This document shows positions 40,512 through 49,127 of a DNA stretch of 64,000 bases, piece by piece. The stretch's first letter is position 1. Each line of letters starts with the position of its first letter. Both the position numbers and the translations under genes were made by a program. The notes under the pieces were generated by a model, which searched no databases, was not told the origin of the DNA, and was given only the letters and a program-made list of their open reading frames with translations. This DNA comes from Ottowia thiooxydans DSM 14619. GTDB lineage: Bacteria; Pseudomonadota; Gammaproteobacteria; Burkholderiales; Burkholderiaceae_C. Location: assembly GCF_000422885.1 (NCBI RefSeq), contig NZ_AUGX01000001.1:187238-251237 (forward strand). Direction: 5' to 3'.

Positions 40512-41150
40512 TCACCAAGCGCCTGAAACCGCGCTGTTGTTCAATTTGATCCGAGTCACTTCCCCCAAGTCGTTTTGCATTCGCAACTCGGGAAGAATCG
40601 ATTTCGGTGGTCTCCGGTACCAGTGTAGGCAGACGTTGACGAGATCTGCCCCGGCAGGCTTCTTCAGAAACGATTGCCGAAGGTTGACGGTCAGTTCGGG
40701 GTTCGGCACCAGGTGGAAATCACCTTCTTGATCCAGATGCTCATGGCTGGAAGCCATATCGGCCCACTTCTTCTGAAACATGCGCCGCGGTGCGATGAAC
40801 GGGTGGCCGGCGGACGTGCAGGCTTCCGGGAATATTGGCGCCATGAAATCGATTACATATCCATCGCACTGTATCCACGCGTGAAACGACGTGTCCGAGC
40901 TTTGAACCTGTCCTTCTGTCAATGTGGCGAAAGAGATGACATTCCGCTGTTGTTCGTTGACGAGGAAGAATGCCGCACTGGCGAGCTGCACGGCATCCTT
41001 CTTGTAGAACTCGCGCAGGATGGCAGCGCCCGCGATGCTGAAGAACATGCACGCATGGGCCGTATGCGCATCAACGCTGTCCAGGACCGATCTGATGACC
41101 GCATGAATGCGCAGATAGTCGAGCAGCGGAATGAGTGGTTTCGTCGTCAT
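40512..41150 (-). CDS. DUF2026-like hypothetical protein
   Basis: The 212-residue protein starts MTTKPLIPLLDYLRIHAVIR and includes SVDAHTAHACMFFSIAGAAILREFY, ASAAFFLVNE, FHAWIQCDGYVIDFMAPIFPEA and QKKWADMASSHEHLDQEGDFHLVPNPELT. The cysteine in HACMFF followed later by FHAWIQCDGYVIDFMAP recalls the Cys-His-Asp order of transglutaminase/NlpC-like folds. I read it as DUF2026, a family of unknown function often found next to mobile elements. It sits alone between an IS66 remnant and a 97-bp repeat. The catalytic reading is inference. Confidence 0.6.
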   Translation of the reverse strand: MTTKPLIPLLDYLRIHAVIRSVLDSVDAHTAHACMFFSIAGAAILREFYKKDAVQLASAAFFLVNEQQRNVISFATLTEGQVQSSDTSFHAWIQCDGYVIDFMAPIFPEACTSAGHPFIAPRRMFQKKWADMASSHEHLDQEGDFHLVPNPELTVNLRQSFLKKPAGADLVNVCLHWYRRPPKSILPELRMQNDLGEVTRIKLNNSAVSGAW

Positions 41151-41180
41151 CGGATTTTTTCGGGGAGCGTCGTCGCCTAG

Positions 41181-41277
41181 CTATTGCTCCGGCCCTGTGA
41201 ACTTTGAAGTTTTCCTCTTCACCTATCCTGTGACAGAGCAACGAAAAAGTGATGACTTCACAGGGCCGGATCAATAG
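41181..41277. mobile_element. 97-bp terminal-inverted-repeat element, copy 2 (MITE-like)
   Basis: Sequence and orientation are the same as copy 1 at 35301-35397. Flanking bases differ (GCCTAG before, GCGACG after), without a clear target duplication. Its right edge reaches into the integrase gene: that reading frame ends with TAT TGA encoded by the element, so the integrase C-terminus is redefined by it. Confidence 0.85.
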
Positions 41278-42614
41278 GCGACGACCGAGGCCGGCAACGG
41301 CCCGGCTTTGACGTTTGGGCGCGAAGCGGCTCGCGCAGAACGAGCGCGGGTGTGGCGCGGCTTGGATTTGGTCGTGTCCGTGAGAGTCAAGGGAGCGGCT
41401 GAGGCGCATTCATTTTTGGGGGCTGCGCATTCCCTGCGTAATTGGTCCAGACGGTCCGCCCATTCTTGAAGCATCGCGCGCCGCTCATCTTGGTAGGCAT
41501 GGCGGTTGTAGGCCGCACGCACGGCATTCGCTGGCACGTGCGCGAGGCAGTGTTCGATCACGTCGATGTTGCCGCCGAGGCTGTTGAAGTGGGTGCTGAA
41601 CGACGCGCGCATACCGTGCGGAGTTCCTTCCCCGCTGAAACCCAGTCGCTCCATCAAGGCGTTCAGGCTGCGATTGGCCATTGGCCGATGCGGGTCCACG
41701 CGGTTGGGGAACAGGTGTTCCCTGTTTGCGGGCACAAGCTCACGCAAACGAGTGAGCAGCGCAACTGCCTGTGTAGACAGCGGTATCCAGTGGGCTCGCT
41801 TGGCCTTCATTCGCTCGGCAGGAATCTCCCATTGCGCGCCTTTCAGATTCACTTCATCCCATCGGCCCTCGATGACTTCGGCTTTGCGGCAGGCGGTCAG
41901 AAGCACCAGCAGCATCGCGATGCGCGTTTCCTCGTTAATCCTGCCGCTGCCATCCAGCGTCCGCAGAAAGACGCCGATCTGCCTTTCGGACAGGGCGGGG
42001 TGGTTGGTCTGGGTGCGCTTCTTCATCACGCGCACGGGTGGCACCGGATTGTTCTCGATCAGTCCTGAATCGATGGCGTACTCGAAGATGCCCCATAAGT
42101 GATTGCGCAGGTTGCGTGCGACCTCCGGCGCGCGTTGCTCGACCACCTTCAACTGCGCGGTCAGTTCGAGCCGCGTGATGCTGCCGATCGCTCGATTCTT
42201 CAGTTTCGGCAGCAAGTCATTGTTGATCTCGCGGTTGCGCTGCTTCACCGTAGACGCTCGCAGGTCTGCCGACGTCGCTGTATTCCAGTCCGACACGATG
42301 GCAGAGAACGTTCCCTTGACTCGTTCCAACTGCTCTTGCGCTTGTGAGATCTCCTTGTCTTGCTGCGCCTGCAAGGGGGTGGTGCCTTGGGCTACCAACT
42401 GCCGTGCCTCTGCATGGAGTCCACGGGCGTCCGCCAAGCTGACTTCCGGAAAGGCGCCCAGTGCGCGTTTACCTTCGATGCCATTGATACGGAACTTGTA
42501 GCGCCACAGCTTCGAGCCATTGGGCTGGACGAGCAGGTAGAGCCCGCCGCTATCCGCAAGCTTGTAGGGGCGCTCCTGGGGCTTGGCTGTCTTGATCTTG
42601 ACGGTAGTGAGCAT
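41271..42614 (-). CDS. int: P4-type tyrosine integrase
   Basis: From ATG 42614 (MLTTVKIKTAKPQERPYKLA) the 447-residue protein has the DUF4102 arm-binding domain (LYLLVQPNGSKLWRYKFRINGIEGKRALGAFPEVSLADAR), then the core. Catalytic residues are visible: Arg in LLTACRKAEVIEGRWDEV, His-x-x-Arg in PHGMRASFSTHF, and Tyr in AAYNRHAYQDERRAMLQEWA. It would integrate and excise an island by site-specific recombination. Its last codons come from the 97-bp element, so a few original residues may be lost beyond the catalytic tyrosine. No adjacent tRNA was found, so the att site is unknown. Confidence 0.88.
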   Translation of the reverse strand: MLTTVKIKTAKPQERPYKLADSGGLYLLVQPNGSKLWRYKFRINGIEGKRALGAFPEVSLADARGLHAEARQLVAQGTTPLQAQQDKEISQAQEQLERVKGTFSAIVSDWNTATSADLRASTVKQRNREINNDLLPKLKNRAIGSITRLELTAQLKVVEQRAPEVARNLRNHLWGIFEYAIDSGLIENNPVPPVRVMKKRTQTNHPALSERQIGVFLRTLDGSGRINEETRIAMLLVLLTACRKAEVIEGRWDEVNLKGAQWEIPAERMKAKRAHWIPLSTQAVALLTRLRELVPANREHLFPNRVDPHRPMANRSLNALMERLGFSGEGTPHGMRASFSTHFNSLGGNIDVIEHCLAHVPANAVRAAYNRHAYQDERRAMLQEWADRLDQLRRECAAPKNECASAAPLTLTDTTKSKPRHTRARSARAASRPNVKAGPLPASVVAY

Positions 42615-43102
42615 TGGGGGCCTTCTGGTTGGCGAGGCCCCCAATGAGGCCCCCAAATGGTCGCGCTGTCAAGAAAAACCCTTAGATCGCTTGAGACGTT
42701 GATGGATGGTAACTCATTGCCACTATTGAGATTTTCGTGACTTCTGAGAACTTGTGAGATCGCATGAAACACCAATGCATACTTCAGGTGGTTATACGCA
42801 TATGACTACTATTCTATTGATATGCAGGGACATTCAGATATTAGTTACACGTGGTACGCGGAAGTGACGCTTTTATCCACCAACGTGAATGAAACCCGCC
42901 GTTGTAGGCGTGCTGAAACCACGTTGGATTTTTCCGCGGTACGGTGGGATGGCTATAGCCAAATGGAATAGTAGAGCTGTTTATTTGAATTGGCCCTAAA
43001 AGGGACTGCGACCTAAGATTCGTGGCGTCACCTAACTCCTGTGAGGCGCATCCTGCCTCCGGGGTGGGTAGACGAATCCACGAATGAAAAAAGGAGGACT
43101 TT
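42615..43102. other. 488-bp gap between integrase and lyase-like gene
   Basis: No gene recognised. Next to the integrase start lie repeated GAGGCCCCCAA motifs (42628-42655, tgGGGGCC and aGGCCCCCA), possible integrase-binding or operator sites. The right end has AAAGGAGG as ribosome site for the gene at 43103. No tRNA-like end or att repeat could be picked out by eye. Confidence 0.5.
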
Positions 43103-43657
43103 ATGGCTGACTTGACGGCGGGTGTCACACTCGCGATCCCGGAAAAAGGCGATGTTCTACCGACAGGGCCGCATAAACCCAAGCTCATGGCTGCAGTGGC
43201 CGGTTTGTTGGATTTCATTGGTCAAAGGCCACTTGACGCCGCGCTTGAGAAAGACCTCAACGATAGTTATGGTGCGCAAACTGACGCTTATGCTGAACTG
43301 CTCACGTTGCTGCGAGCTGGCATTGAAGAGGGCTGGGCCTGCTACGCGGAGATAGATGGACCAGACTACCGCCGCGGAAGACTTGCCAAAGACGGGCCGG
43401 CAACTCATGGGTTCAGTGTGGAAACTGGCATGCTCAAGAACGTCCTGGGCAACTACCATCGTCATCCGCTGGGTGAGATCAACATGATCGGCCCTGTGGA
43501 TGCCACTGCCAAATTTTGTGGTCACGGGGCAGGATGGAAAGTGTTCGGCCCGGACAGCCGACACTACCCGACTGTCACGGGAGGTAAGGTAACCATGCTG
43601 TTTTTCCTGCCTGGCGGACAAATCGAATATATGCCGGCTCCGGTGGCGGCATCCTGA
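43103..43657 (+). CDS. PnbB-like (DUF4863) lyase
   Basis: The 184-residue protein belongs, by its pattern, to the family of 4-hydroxylaminobenzoate lyase PnbB. Key parts are WACYAEIDGPDYRRGRLAKDGPATHGFSVETG, LGNYHRHPLGEINMIGPVDATAKFCGHGAGWKVFGPDSRHYPTVTGGKVTMLFFLPGGQIEY. The HRHPLGEINM stretch with two His and a Glu looks like a cupin-type metal site. PnbB turns 4-hydroxylaminobenzoate into protocatechuate and ammonia. The reductase PnbA is not in the window, so the real substrate may differ. Strong AAAGGAGG ribosome site. Confidence 0.6.
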   Translation: MADLTAGVTLAIPEKGDVLPTGPHKPKLMAAVAGLLDFIGQRPLDAALEKDLNDSYGAQTDAYAELLTLLRAGIEEGWACYAEIDGPDYRRGRLAKDGPATHGFSVETGMLKNVLGNYHRHPLGEINMIGPVDATAKFCGHGAGWKVFGPDSRHYPTVTGGKVTMLFFLPGGQIEYMPAPVAAS

Positions 43658-44146
43658 TACGTTGGGCCTTGGCCGCTCGGGGCGCACTGTTCGATCTCTA
43701 ACCCGCCGATCCAACCAGAGTCGAAAGGTGCTGCGCAGCCAGGGCGTTCCAGCGTGGGATAGCTCAATTACCTTGGTTCAATTGCAAACCAGCTATATTG
43801 GAGCCATCAGAGAGCTAAAAATTGAGAGAAGTTAGCCTGCGGTCATAACTTCCCAAGCCCTTTATTGATTGGGCATTTGTACGCGAGAGACATGTGCTGA
43901 CCCTATTCCTGCGCTGAATGCACCAGGACCTGCTTCCGTCGACCTGTACCGGCCGATGGTCTGGGGTTGTGAGTCACCTGCGGCGTTCATCTTGGGTCGC
44001 AGGTTTTGCTCCCTCTTGTTGCCTTCAATCGATGCTTGCCTGATCGAGTCCACGGGCTCAAAAATTGCTTTGTGAAATCTGGGTCCCGGAACATCCTTGT
44101 GGTGTTGCGGGTTACGATTTTTTCAGTCCAATGTTGGCTTTCTACC
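43658..44146. other. 489-bp gap, no gene recognised
   Basis: This relatively AT-rich segment separates the lyase-like gene from a LysR gene. Short frames on both strands have no protein-like pattern. It must hold the LysR promoter. A possible cause of its length is a translated start of the LysR gene further upstream than chosen here. Confidence 0.5.
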
Positions 44147-45088
44147 TTGAACCTCCAGCAGCTAAGAATCTTTGTTGCCACAGCCAGATCGGGCCATTTG
44201 AGCAAGGCCGCTGAGCGGCTGTTCCTTAGCCAGCCGGCAGCCAGTGCTCAGATCAAAGGTATCGAGCAAGAGCTTGAGTTGGCGCTGTTTACTCGGCACC
44301 ATTCCGGGCTTGAGCTGACGGAGGCAGGAAGAAAGTTGTTGCCACGAGCAGAGAATCTTCTGCTTGATGTAGACGCGTTCAAGGCACAAGCAAGAACCTT
44401 GACGGGGCGCATTTCAGGAAAGCTGCGTATAGGCTCGGCTTCAGACCCTGAACGTGTGCGGATGGGCGGGGTTCTATCAGAATTTGTTCTCCAACATCCG
44501 CTCATTCAGGTGAGCGTTCAACAACGTAGCTCCGCCAGTTGTTATGCTGGCTTGTGCACCGGAGAGCTGGATGCATGCTTTGCCCTGCAATTGGCAGTTG
44601 ATGATTCTGTGACCGTGAGGCACCTGCGGGAAGTCAATTACGTCGTCTGCGCGGGCAAGTCGTTCGAGTCTGATATCAGCGACTGGAGTTTGGCCGAGAG
44701 TGCTGCGGCCCCCTGGATATTGCCGCCTATCGGGGGGGCGCATGACCGGATGCTTCAGGAGCTTTTTTCGAACCACCGGCTGGATCTGAATCCTGCCGCG
44801 CGTGTCGACAATGAGCACTTGACCAGGCACTGCGTTGTGAAAGGCGTGGGATTGGGTCTTTTGAATCAAGAGCAGGCCGAGCTTGATGTGAAAAGTGGTT
44901 TGATCTCCGTGGCCAAGGATCAACGCGTGACGACTCGCCTGTCGTTCGCACATCTGTCGCAGCGCCGTGGTGATCCCATCATTGGCGCTTTGTTAGAAAC
45001 CGTAGAGAGCGTGTGGAACCCTGGAAGGAATCCACTTTCCTCGACGGAGTCAGCTCTGTCTGAGCTGGCTAGCGGGCTTTCCATCTAG
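44147..45088 (+). CDS. LysR-family regulator
   Basis: The protein begins LNLQQLRIFVATARSGHLSKAAERLFLSQPAASAQIKGIEQELELALFTRHHSG, a clean LysR winged HTH in the first 60 residues. The periplasmic-binding-like effector domain follows (SGKLRIGSASDPERVRMGGVLSEFVLQHPLIQVSVQQRSSASCYAGLCTGELDACFAL). TTG 44147 fits the usual start position (MNLQQLRIF-type); no ATG in frame is close, and the frame stays open further upstream. The length from there is 313 residues, normal for the family. It may control the PnbB-like gene upstream; the effector is unknown. Confidence 0.82.
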   Translation: MNLQQLRIFVATARSGHLSKAAERLFLSQPAASAQIKGIEQELELALFTRHHSGLELTEAGRKLLPRAENLLLDVDAFKAQARTLTGRISGKLRIGSASDPERVRMGGVLSEFVLQHPLIQVSVQQRSSASCYAGLCTGELDACFALQLAVDDSVTVRHLREVNYVVCAGKSFESDISDWSLAESAAAPWILPPIGGAHDRMLQELFSNHRLDLNPAARVDNEHLTRHCVVKGVGLGLLNQEQAELDVKSGLISVAKDQRVTTRLSFAHLSQRRGDPIIGALLETVESVWNPGRNPLSSTESALSELASGLSI

Positions 45089-45608
45089 GCCTATCCCAAT
45101 CATTGGGCGCGAGCGCCTGGCTCGCCAGAGCGCCAGGCTTCGTGACCAGAAGCTCAGTGGTTTCTGAACAATGAGGGCTACGCAGCCGTGAAGTGGCAAT
45201 TCAACCACCGTAAGCGGCAATCGCTCTGCGTGCCGATAGCCTCTGCTTGATCTGCGGGCCGCACGACCCGGCATTACCTACGACCCTCTTGGACGAGTGG
45301 CACTTGCAAAACACGCCCCGAACTGAGCGGTAGTGCACGCCGGTGGCTGCGATCCGCGTGCGGAATCTGCGACCTCCATGCCGCATCGGTCATTCCATCA
45401 GTCGATTGGATGTCCCCCTTAAAAAATGGCGATTGGACTGGCGAAGCACCCCTACCTATATTCCGTGTAACGACCTCGAACACACGATGACAAGCAAAAC
45501 GGAATACCGGATCAAAGCGTCTGCGAAAGCGTGGTGAGCGTGCTTTGCCGTTCGCCAACCTGGGTTTCCGGAGTGAGATTTTCCTTGATGAACACAAGGG
45601 GTTGGTGA
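45089..45608. other. 520-bp gap between two LysR genes
   Basis: A GCCTGGC/GCCAGGC inverted repeat at about 45115-45138 after the first LysR gene may end its transcript. The remaining sequence shows no credible gene; reverse-strand frames have a low-complexity arginine-rich composition. Remnant of a deleted gene is possible but not shown. Confidence 0.45.
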
Positions 45609-46685
45609 ATGGATTTGACCGTCCCGGATCGCCAAACGGAATTAAAAAAAAGCCCGATAGATATGACCCCGTTCCCGCTCACACAAGTTTCACTAAACAG
45701 AAAGCTGAAGTTCAGCCAACTGATGATCTTCGACTTCGTGTTGAAGACAGGATCATTTGTGGGGGCCGCGAACTCGATGGGCGTAACGCAGCCGTCGGTC
45801 ACCAAAACAATACACGAGTTGGAGGTGTTCTTTGGGACGTCGCTATTTCAGCGCTCAAATCGTGGCGCTGTCCCAACTGAATTCGCCACGATGCTGGGGC
45901 GGCATGCAAAGGGGCTGCTCGCCGATGCCAGACATCTGACTGACGAAGTGAATTCGTTTCGAACCGGTGAAGCGGGGAGCGTGATCGTTGGAACGTTGAT
46001 AGCCGGTGCTGCGAAATTGCTTCCGTTGGCGATCTCACGTTTCCGCAGCGAATACCCGAACGTTTCCTTGGTGATCCGGGAGGGAACGAGTGCTTCACTC
46101 TTTCCCGCTGTTTCCTTGGGAGAGGTGGATATCGTCGTCGGCCGATTGCCGGAGAAAGGCATCCCGTTGGCCAAGTCCTTTTCTTTGACGCACGAGGTAC
46201 TTGTCAACGAGACCTTCTGCTTCGTGGTGGGAAATCACCATCGGCTGGCGGGCAAGAGAAATGTTCAGCTCAAGGACCTCATCTCTGATGAGTGGATATT
46301 GCCTCTTAAAGAGTCCCCGTTCTCGACTTCGGTAGAAAAGCTGTTCCATGACTCCGGCCTGAAGCTGCCTTCCCGTCACATACGCTCGCTGTCCCTCATG
46401 ACCAACGTGGGGCTCCTTATGGAGACAGATATGGTGGCTCTGCTGCCTCGCGCCGCTGCGCTGCAGTTTGCTAATCGAAGCCTGCTCACTGTTCTTGAAC
46501 TGTCGGCATCGGTGGATTTCGGCCCCGTGGGGTATTCCGTAAGAGCCGATAAAGCGCTACAGCCAGCTTGCCTGAAATTCATCCAATGCCTGCGAGAAAT
46601 CTCGGGTCGATTAGCCGAAGGTGGATTGAGTACTGGTCCTCATTCCAGCAGGACTCCTGCCGCCCTTTCTCCCGCGATTGCTTAA
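45609..46685 (+). CDS. LysR-family regulator
   Basis: The 358-residue frame has an N-terminal extension and then LNRKLKFSQLMIFDFVLKTGSFVGAANSMGVTQPSVTKTIHELEVFFGTSLFQRSNRGAVPTEF, the LysR HTH. The effector domain (GSVIVGTLIAGAAKLLPLAISRFRSEYPNVSLVIREGTSASLFPAVSLGEVDIVVGRLP) belongs to the GbpR/pca-type regulators of aromatic catabolism. The start may be ATG 45609 or ATG 45663; the latter gives a more usual length. It lies 25 bp before the oxidoreductase gene, so it may be co-transcribed with it. Confidence 0.85.
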   Translation: MDLTVPDRQTELKKSPIDMTPFPLTQVSLNRKLKFSQLMIFDFVLKTGSFVGAANSMGVTQPSVTKTIHELEVFFGTSLFQRSNRGAVPTEFATMLGRHAKGLLADARHLTDEVNSFRTGEAGSVIVGTLIAGAAKLLPLAISRFRSEYPNVSLVIREGTSASLFPAVSLGEVDIVVGRLPEKGIPLAKSFSLTHEVLVNETFCFVVGNHHRLAGKRNVQLKDLISDEWILPLKESPFSTSVEKLFHDSGLKLPSRHIRSLSLMTNVGLLMETDMVALLPRAAALQFANRSLLTVLELSASVDFGPVGYSVRADKALQPACLKFIQCLREISGRLAEGGLSTGPHSSRTPAALSPAIA

Positions 46686-46710
46686 CCTGATCCGTAACCC
46701 GTAAAGATCA

Positions 46711-47676
46711 ATGTCTACTTCTTTGATAAAAACTCTCGTCCACCAGATCCGCAGAGAAGCGGAGGGTGTTGTTAGCGTTGAATTGCGTCCTGCCGGAAAC
46801 GACGCCAGTCTTCCCCGGTTCTCCGCAGGGGCGCACATTGACTTGCATCTGCCCAACGGAATCACGAGAAGCTATTCCCTATGCAATGACCAGAACGAAA
46901 GCCATCGGTATGTCGTAGCGGTGGCCAACGACAGAAGTAGCCGAGGCGGATCTAGCTATATCAACAATAACTTGCTGCCTGGCACGGAGCTGACTATTTC
47001 GCCTCCCCGAAATAACTTCAGACTCAATGAAGCGGCGGAAAGCTTCGTTCTTGTAGCCGGAGGGATTGGTGTCACGCCGCTGTACTCGATGTTGCGGCGT
47101 CTGGTTGAGTTGGAAAAGCAAGTGACCTTCATCTACTGCGCGCGTTCTCGCAAGGAGGCAGCTTTCGCTCCCGAGATTGCCGCACTGGTTCGAGGCAAGG
47201 TTGAAGTGCTATGGCACTTTGATGATGAAGTTGGTAGCACCCCTGCGCTGGAGAAATTGTTGGCGAACCGTGATTCCCAAGGCCATCTCTATTGCTGTGG
47301 ACCAAGCCCTATGTTGGATTCGTTTTTGCTCCGCTGTGGGGAGCTGGGATACCTCAACGCAGCCATTGAACGATTCGCAGCCACGCACACCAACGAGCCA
47401 GGTGCAAGCCGCGCCTTTCAACTGGAACTGCGGCGGTCCGGAAAGACCCTTGATGTGCCGGAAGGAAAGACCGTGCTTCGCGTGATGCTGGATGCAGGCG
47501 TTGATGTGGATTTCGGATGCGAAGAGGGCGTTTGCGGAGCTTGCGAAACACGCGTTTTTGAAGGCGATATAGACCATCGCGATGATCTGCTTAGCAAAGA
47601 AGAAAAGGCGAGCAACAAGACCATGCTGATCTGCGTCTCTGGTTGCAAGTCAGAAAGGCTCGTATTGGACCTATGA
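46711..47676 (+). CDS. PDR/VanB-type oxygenase reductase
   Basis: The 321-residue protein has three parts. An FMN-binding barrel includes AHIDLHLPNGITRSYSLCND (RSYSL flavin motif). An NAD domain includes FVLVAGGIGVTPLYSMLRRL and LYCCGPSPMLD. A C-terminal plant-type [2Fe-2S] domain includes DFGCEEGVCGACETRV and a last cysteine in TMLICVSGCK. Such reductases pass electrons from NADH to a Rieske oxygenase in aromatic breakdown. No oxygenase gene lies nearby, so its partner is elsewhere or lost. Confidence 0.88.
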   Translation: MSTSLIKTLVHQIRREAEGVVSVELRPAGNDASLPRFSAGAHIDLHLPNGITRSYSLCNDQNESHRYVVAVANDRSSRGGSSYINNNLLPGTELTISPPRNNFRLNEAAESFVLVAGGIGVTPLYSMLRRLVELEKQVTFIYCARSRKEAAFAPEIAALVRGKVEVLWHFDDEVGSTPALEKLLANRDSQGHLYCCGPSPMLDSFLLRCGELGYLNAAIERFAATHTNEPGASRAFQLELRRSGKTLDVPEGKTVLRVMLDAGVDVDFGCEEGVCGACETRVFEGDIDHRDDLLSKEEKASNKTMLICVSGCKSERLVLDL

Positions 47677-47793
47677 ATCAGTTTTTCGGCGCTCATCACC
47701 CGCAAGCACTCGTTGACGACGAATAAGAGAGCCGGTGATCAGACCAGGTGTTTAGTAACTATTACCCCCGATTTTTCAGCAAGGAGATATCCA

Positions 47794-48231
47794 ATGAGTG
47801 CAGTTCCAGAAATCAAGTCGCAGAAAGCAATGAACACAGTAGTTCGTACTGAAGAGTGCGAATGGGAGCCCTGGGCGACCTACGCCACCGGCGCCCCAAT
47901 GCCAGAAGGCCCCTATGGCGGATGGATGAAGGTCCTGCGCCGTCCGTCTCCTGAATTTCCAGGCTGGACATTCTTGTTCAAGTGGGTTCACGGCTGGCCC
48001 GGAAAGACGGTGAAGCACGTGGCGCTTGTTCCAGGTGATGGTGATGAGCACATTTACATGCTGAACCACACCCCCGGAGATTTACCTTACGCCAACATGG
48101 AGGGTACCTATACCTACCGCGCTCCGAATGCAAAACACGGCGGCAATTTCAGCAAGGACTTCATGGCCTTGATCTGGTATTCAGGCAGTCCGGACATCAT
48201 CACCTCGCACAGCTTTGTGGATCAAGATTAA
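47794..48231 (+). CDS. Cupin-like hypothetical protein
   Basis: The 145-residue product begins MSAVPEIKSQKAMNTVVRTE and continues EECEWEPWATYATGAPMPEGPYGGWMKVLRRPSPEFPGWTFLFKWVHGWPGKTVKHVALVPGDGDEHIYML. A jelly-roll-like order of short strands with charged turns suggests a cupin, but the usual two His-rich motifs are not complete. A strong ribosome site (AAGGAG) is present before ATG 47794. It follows the reductase gene by 117 bp. It could act on the same aromatic substrate. I do not recognise a specific family. Confidence 0.55.
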   Translation: MSAVPEIKSQKAMNTVVRTEECEWEPWATYATGAPMPEGPYGGWMKVLRRPSPEFPGWTFLFKWVHGWPGKTVKHVALVPGDGDEHIYMLNHTPGDLPYANMEGTYTYRAPNAKHGGNFSKDFMALIWYSGSPDIITSHSFVDQD

Positions 48232-48332
48232 GGTCTTCTTAGGCGGTCCTGCATCATGTCAGGACCGCTGCGCGCGGAAGATCTCAGGACATCTGGCGAC
48301 ACGGTCGAAAACTGGTTGTTAATCGCATAGGC

Positions 48333-49061
48333 GTGGTGTCAGGGATGATGTTCTTTCCAACATCAGTAGCCAGTGAATACTCGGCACATCACTGCTGGAG
48401 TTTGATTCACGTTTTAGAGGGCGTGCTGGTGATACGCGCAAAGGACTGCGTGCTCTTGGCACCACCAGGGTATGCAGCGGTCATACCGGCCGGGACCGTC
48501 TTCCAGAGTCAATTGAGCGTGGGTTCTAAAATTTCCTCAGTGCAACTCGAGGTGAGCCCAGGGAAAATCTCCGTAGCTCACGGCCACGTTGTCAAGCTCA
48601 GCTCATTGGGTATTGAATTGATAGCGTCTCTTGCCTCAATGTCTCAAACCGCGAAGACGAGTGAGCGCTTCAAACTTCTAACGGAACTCACCATCGACGA
48701 AGTTGAACGTCAGCCCTTGGCGCGACTGCACCTCCCAATACCCCTGGACCCGATACTCGCACAGACGTGCTTGGAAATGATTCTGGGTTTCAGCTCTTCA
48801 GGTGGCACCGGGAGCTCGGAACCGAAAAGCCGACCTACCCGGGCATGGGTTAAAGCATTCAAGAGTGAAACCAGCCTGAGCTACTCCGCATGGCGGCGTC
48901 AAGCCGGCCTTGTGATGAGCGTGCCCCGGATCGTTGCAGGCCATTCAATTGGCCAGGTTGCAATGGAACAGGGCTACCGGTCGATAAGCGCCTTCTCTGC
49001 GAGCTTCCGAAAACTTGTAGGCGTTCCCCCAAGTTTGATTTTCAGAGCCCCAACAAACTGA
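48333..49061 (+). CDS. AraC-family regulator
   Basis: The 242-residue protein has a cupin-like sensing half (HHCWSLIHVLEGVLVIRAKDCVLLAPPGYAAVIPAGTVFQSQ) and a C-terminal AraC HTH pair. The latter is AWVKAFKSETSLSYSAWRRQAGLVMSVPRIVAGHSIGQVAMEQGYRSISAFSASFRKLVGVPPS. The second HTH with GYRSISAFSASFRKLVGVPP is well preserved. The GTG start at 48333 is uncertain, and ATG 48345 or 48348 are alternatives; the sensing domain may thus be slightly short. It probably controls the genes before it or the divergent Bug-cupin-hydrolase group after it. Confidence 0.8.
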   Translation: MVSGMMFFPTSVASEYSAHHCWSLIHVLEGVLVIRAKDCVLLAPPGYAAVIPAGTVFQSQLSVGSKISSVQLEVSPGKISVAHGHVVKLSSLGIELIASLASMSQTAKTSERFKLLTELTIDEVERQPLARLHLPIPLDPILAQTCLEMILGFSSSGGTGSSEPKSRPTRAWVKAFKSETSLSYSAWRRQAGLVMSVPRIVAGHSIGQVAMEQGYRSISAFSASFRKLVGVPPSLIFRAPTN

Positions 49062-49127
49062 TCGCCGTTTGGGGGCTTGCTTTCAGCATTCGCCGAAAGC
49101 AAGCCCCGAACGGCTTCGATGAGTGAA

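Noticed and set aside
35301-41277. Direct 97-bp repeats as attL/attR of an island
   Set aside because: Each copy has its own near-perfect terminal inverted repeats, which fits a small transposable element better than an att core; the integrase also lies outside the interval.
42615-42840. tRNA gene or tRNA 3' end as integration site next to the integrase
   Set aside because: No cloverleaf or TTCGA-type T-arm could be found by eye.
45274-45597. Reverse frame of 107 residues between LysR genes
   Set aside because: Arg/Ser-rich without family pattern and without a ribosome site; treated as noncoding.
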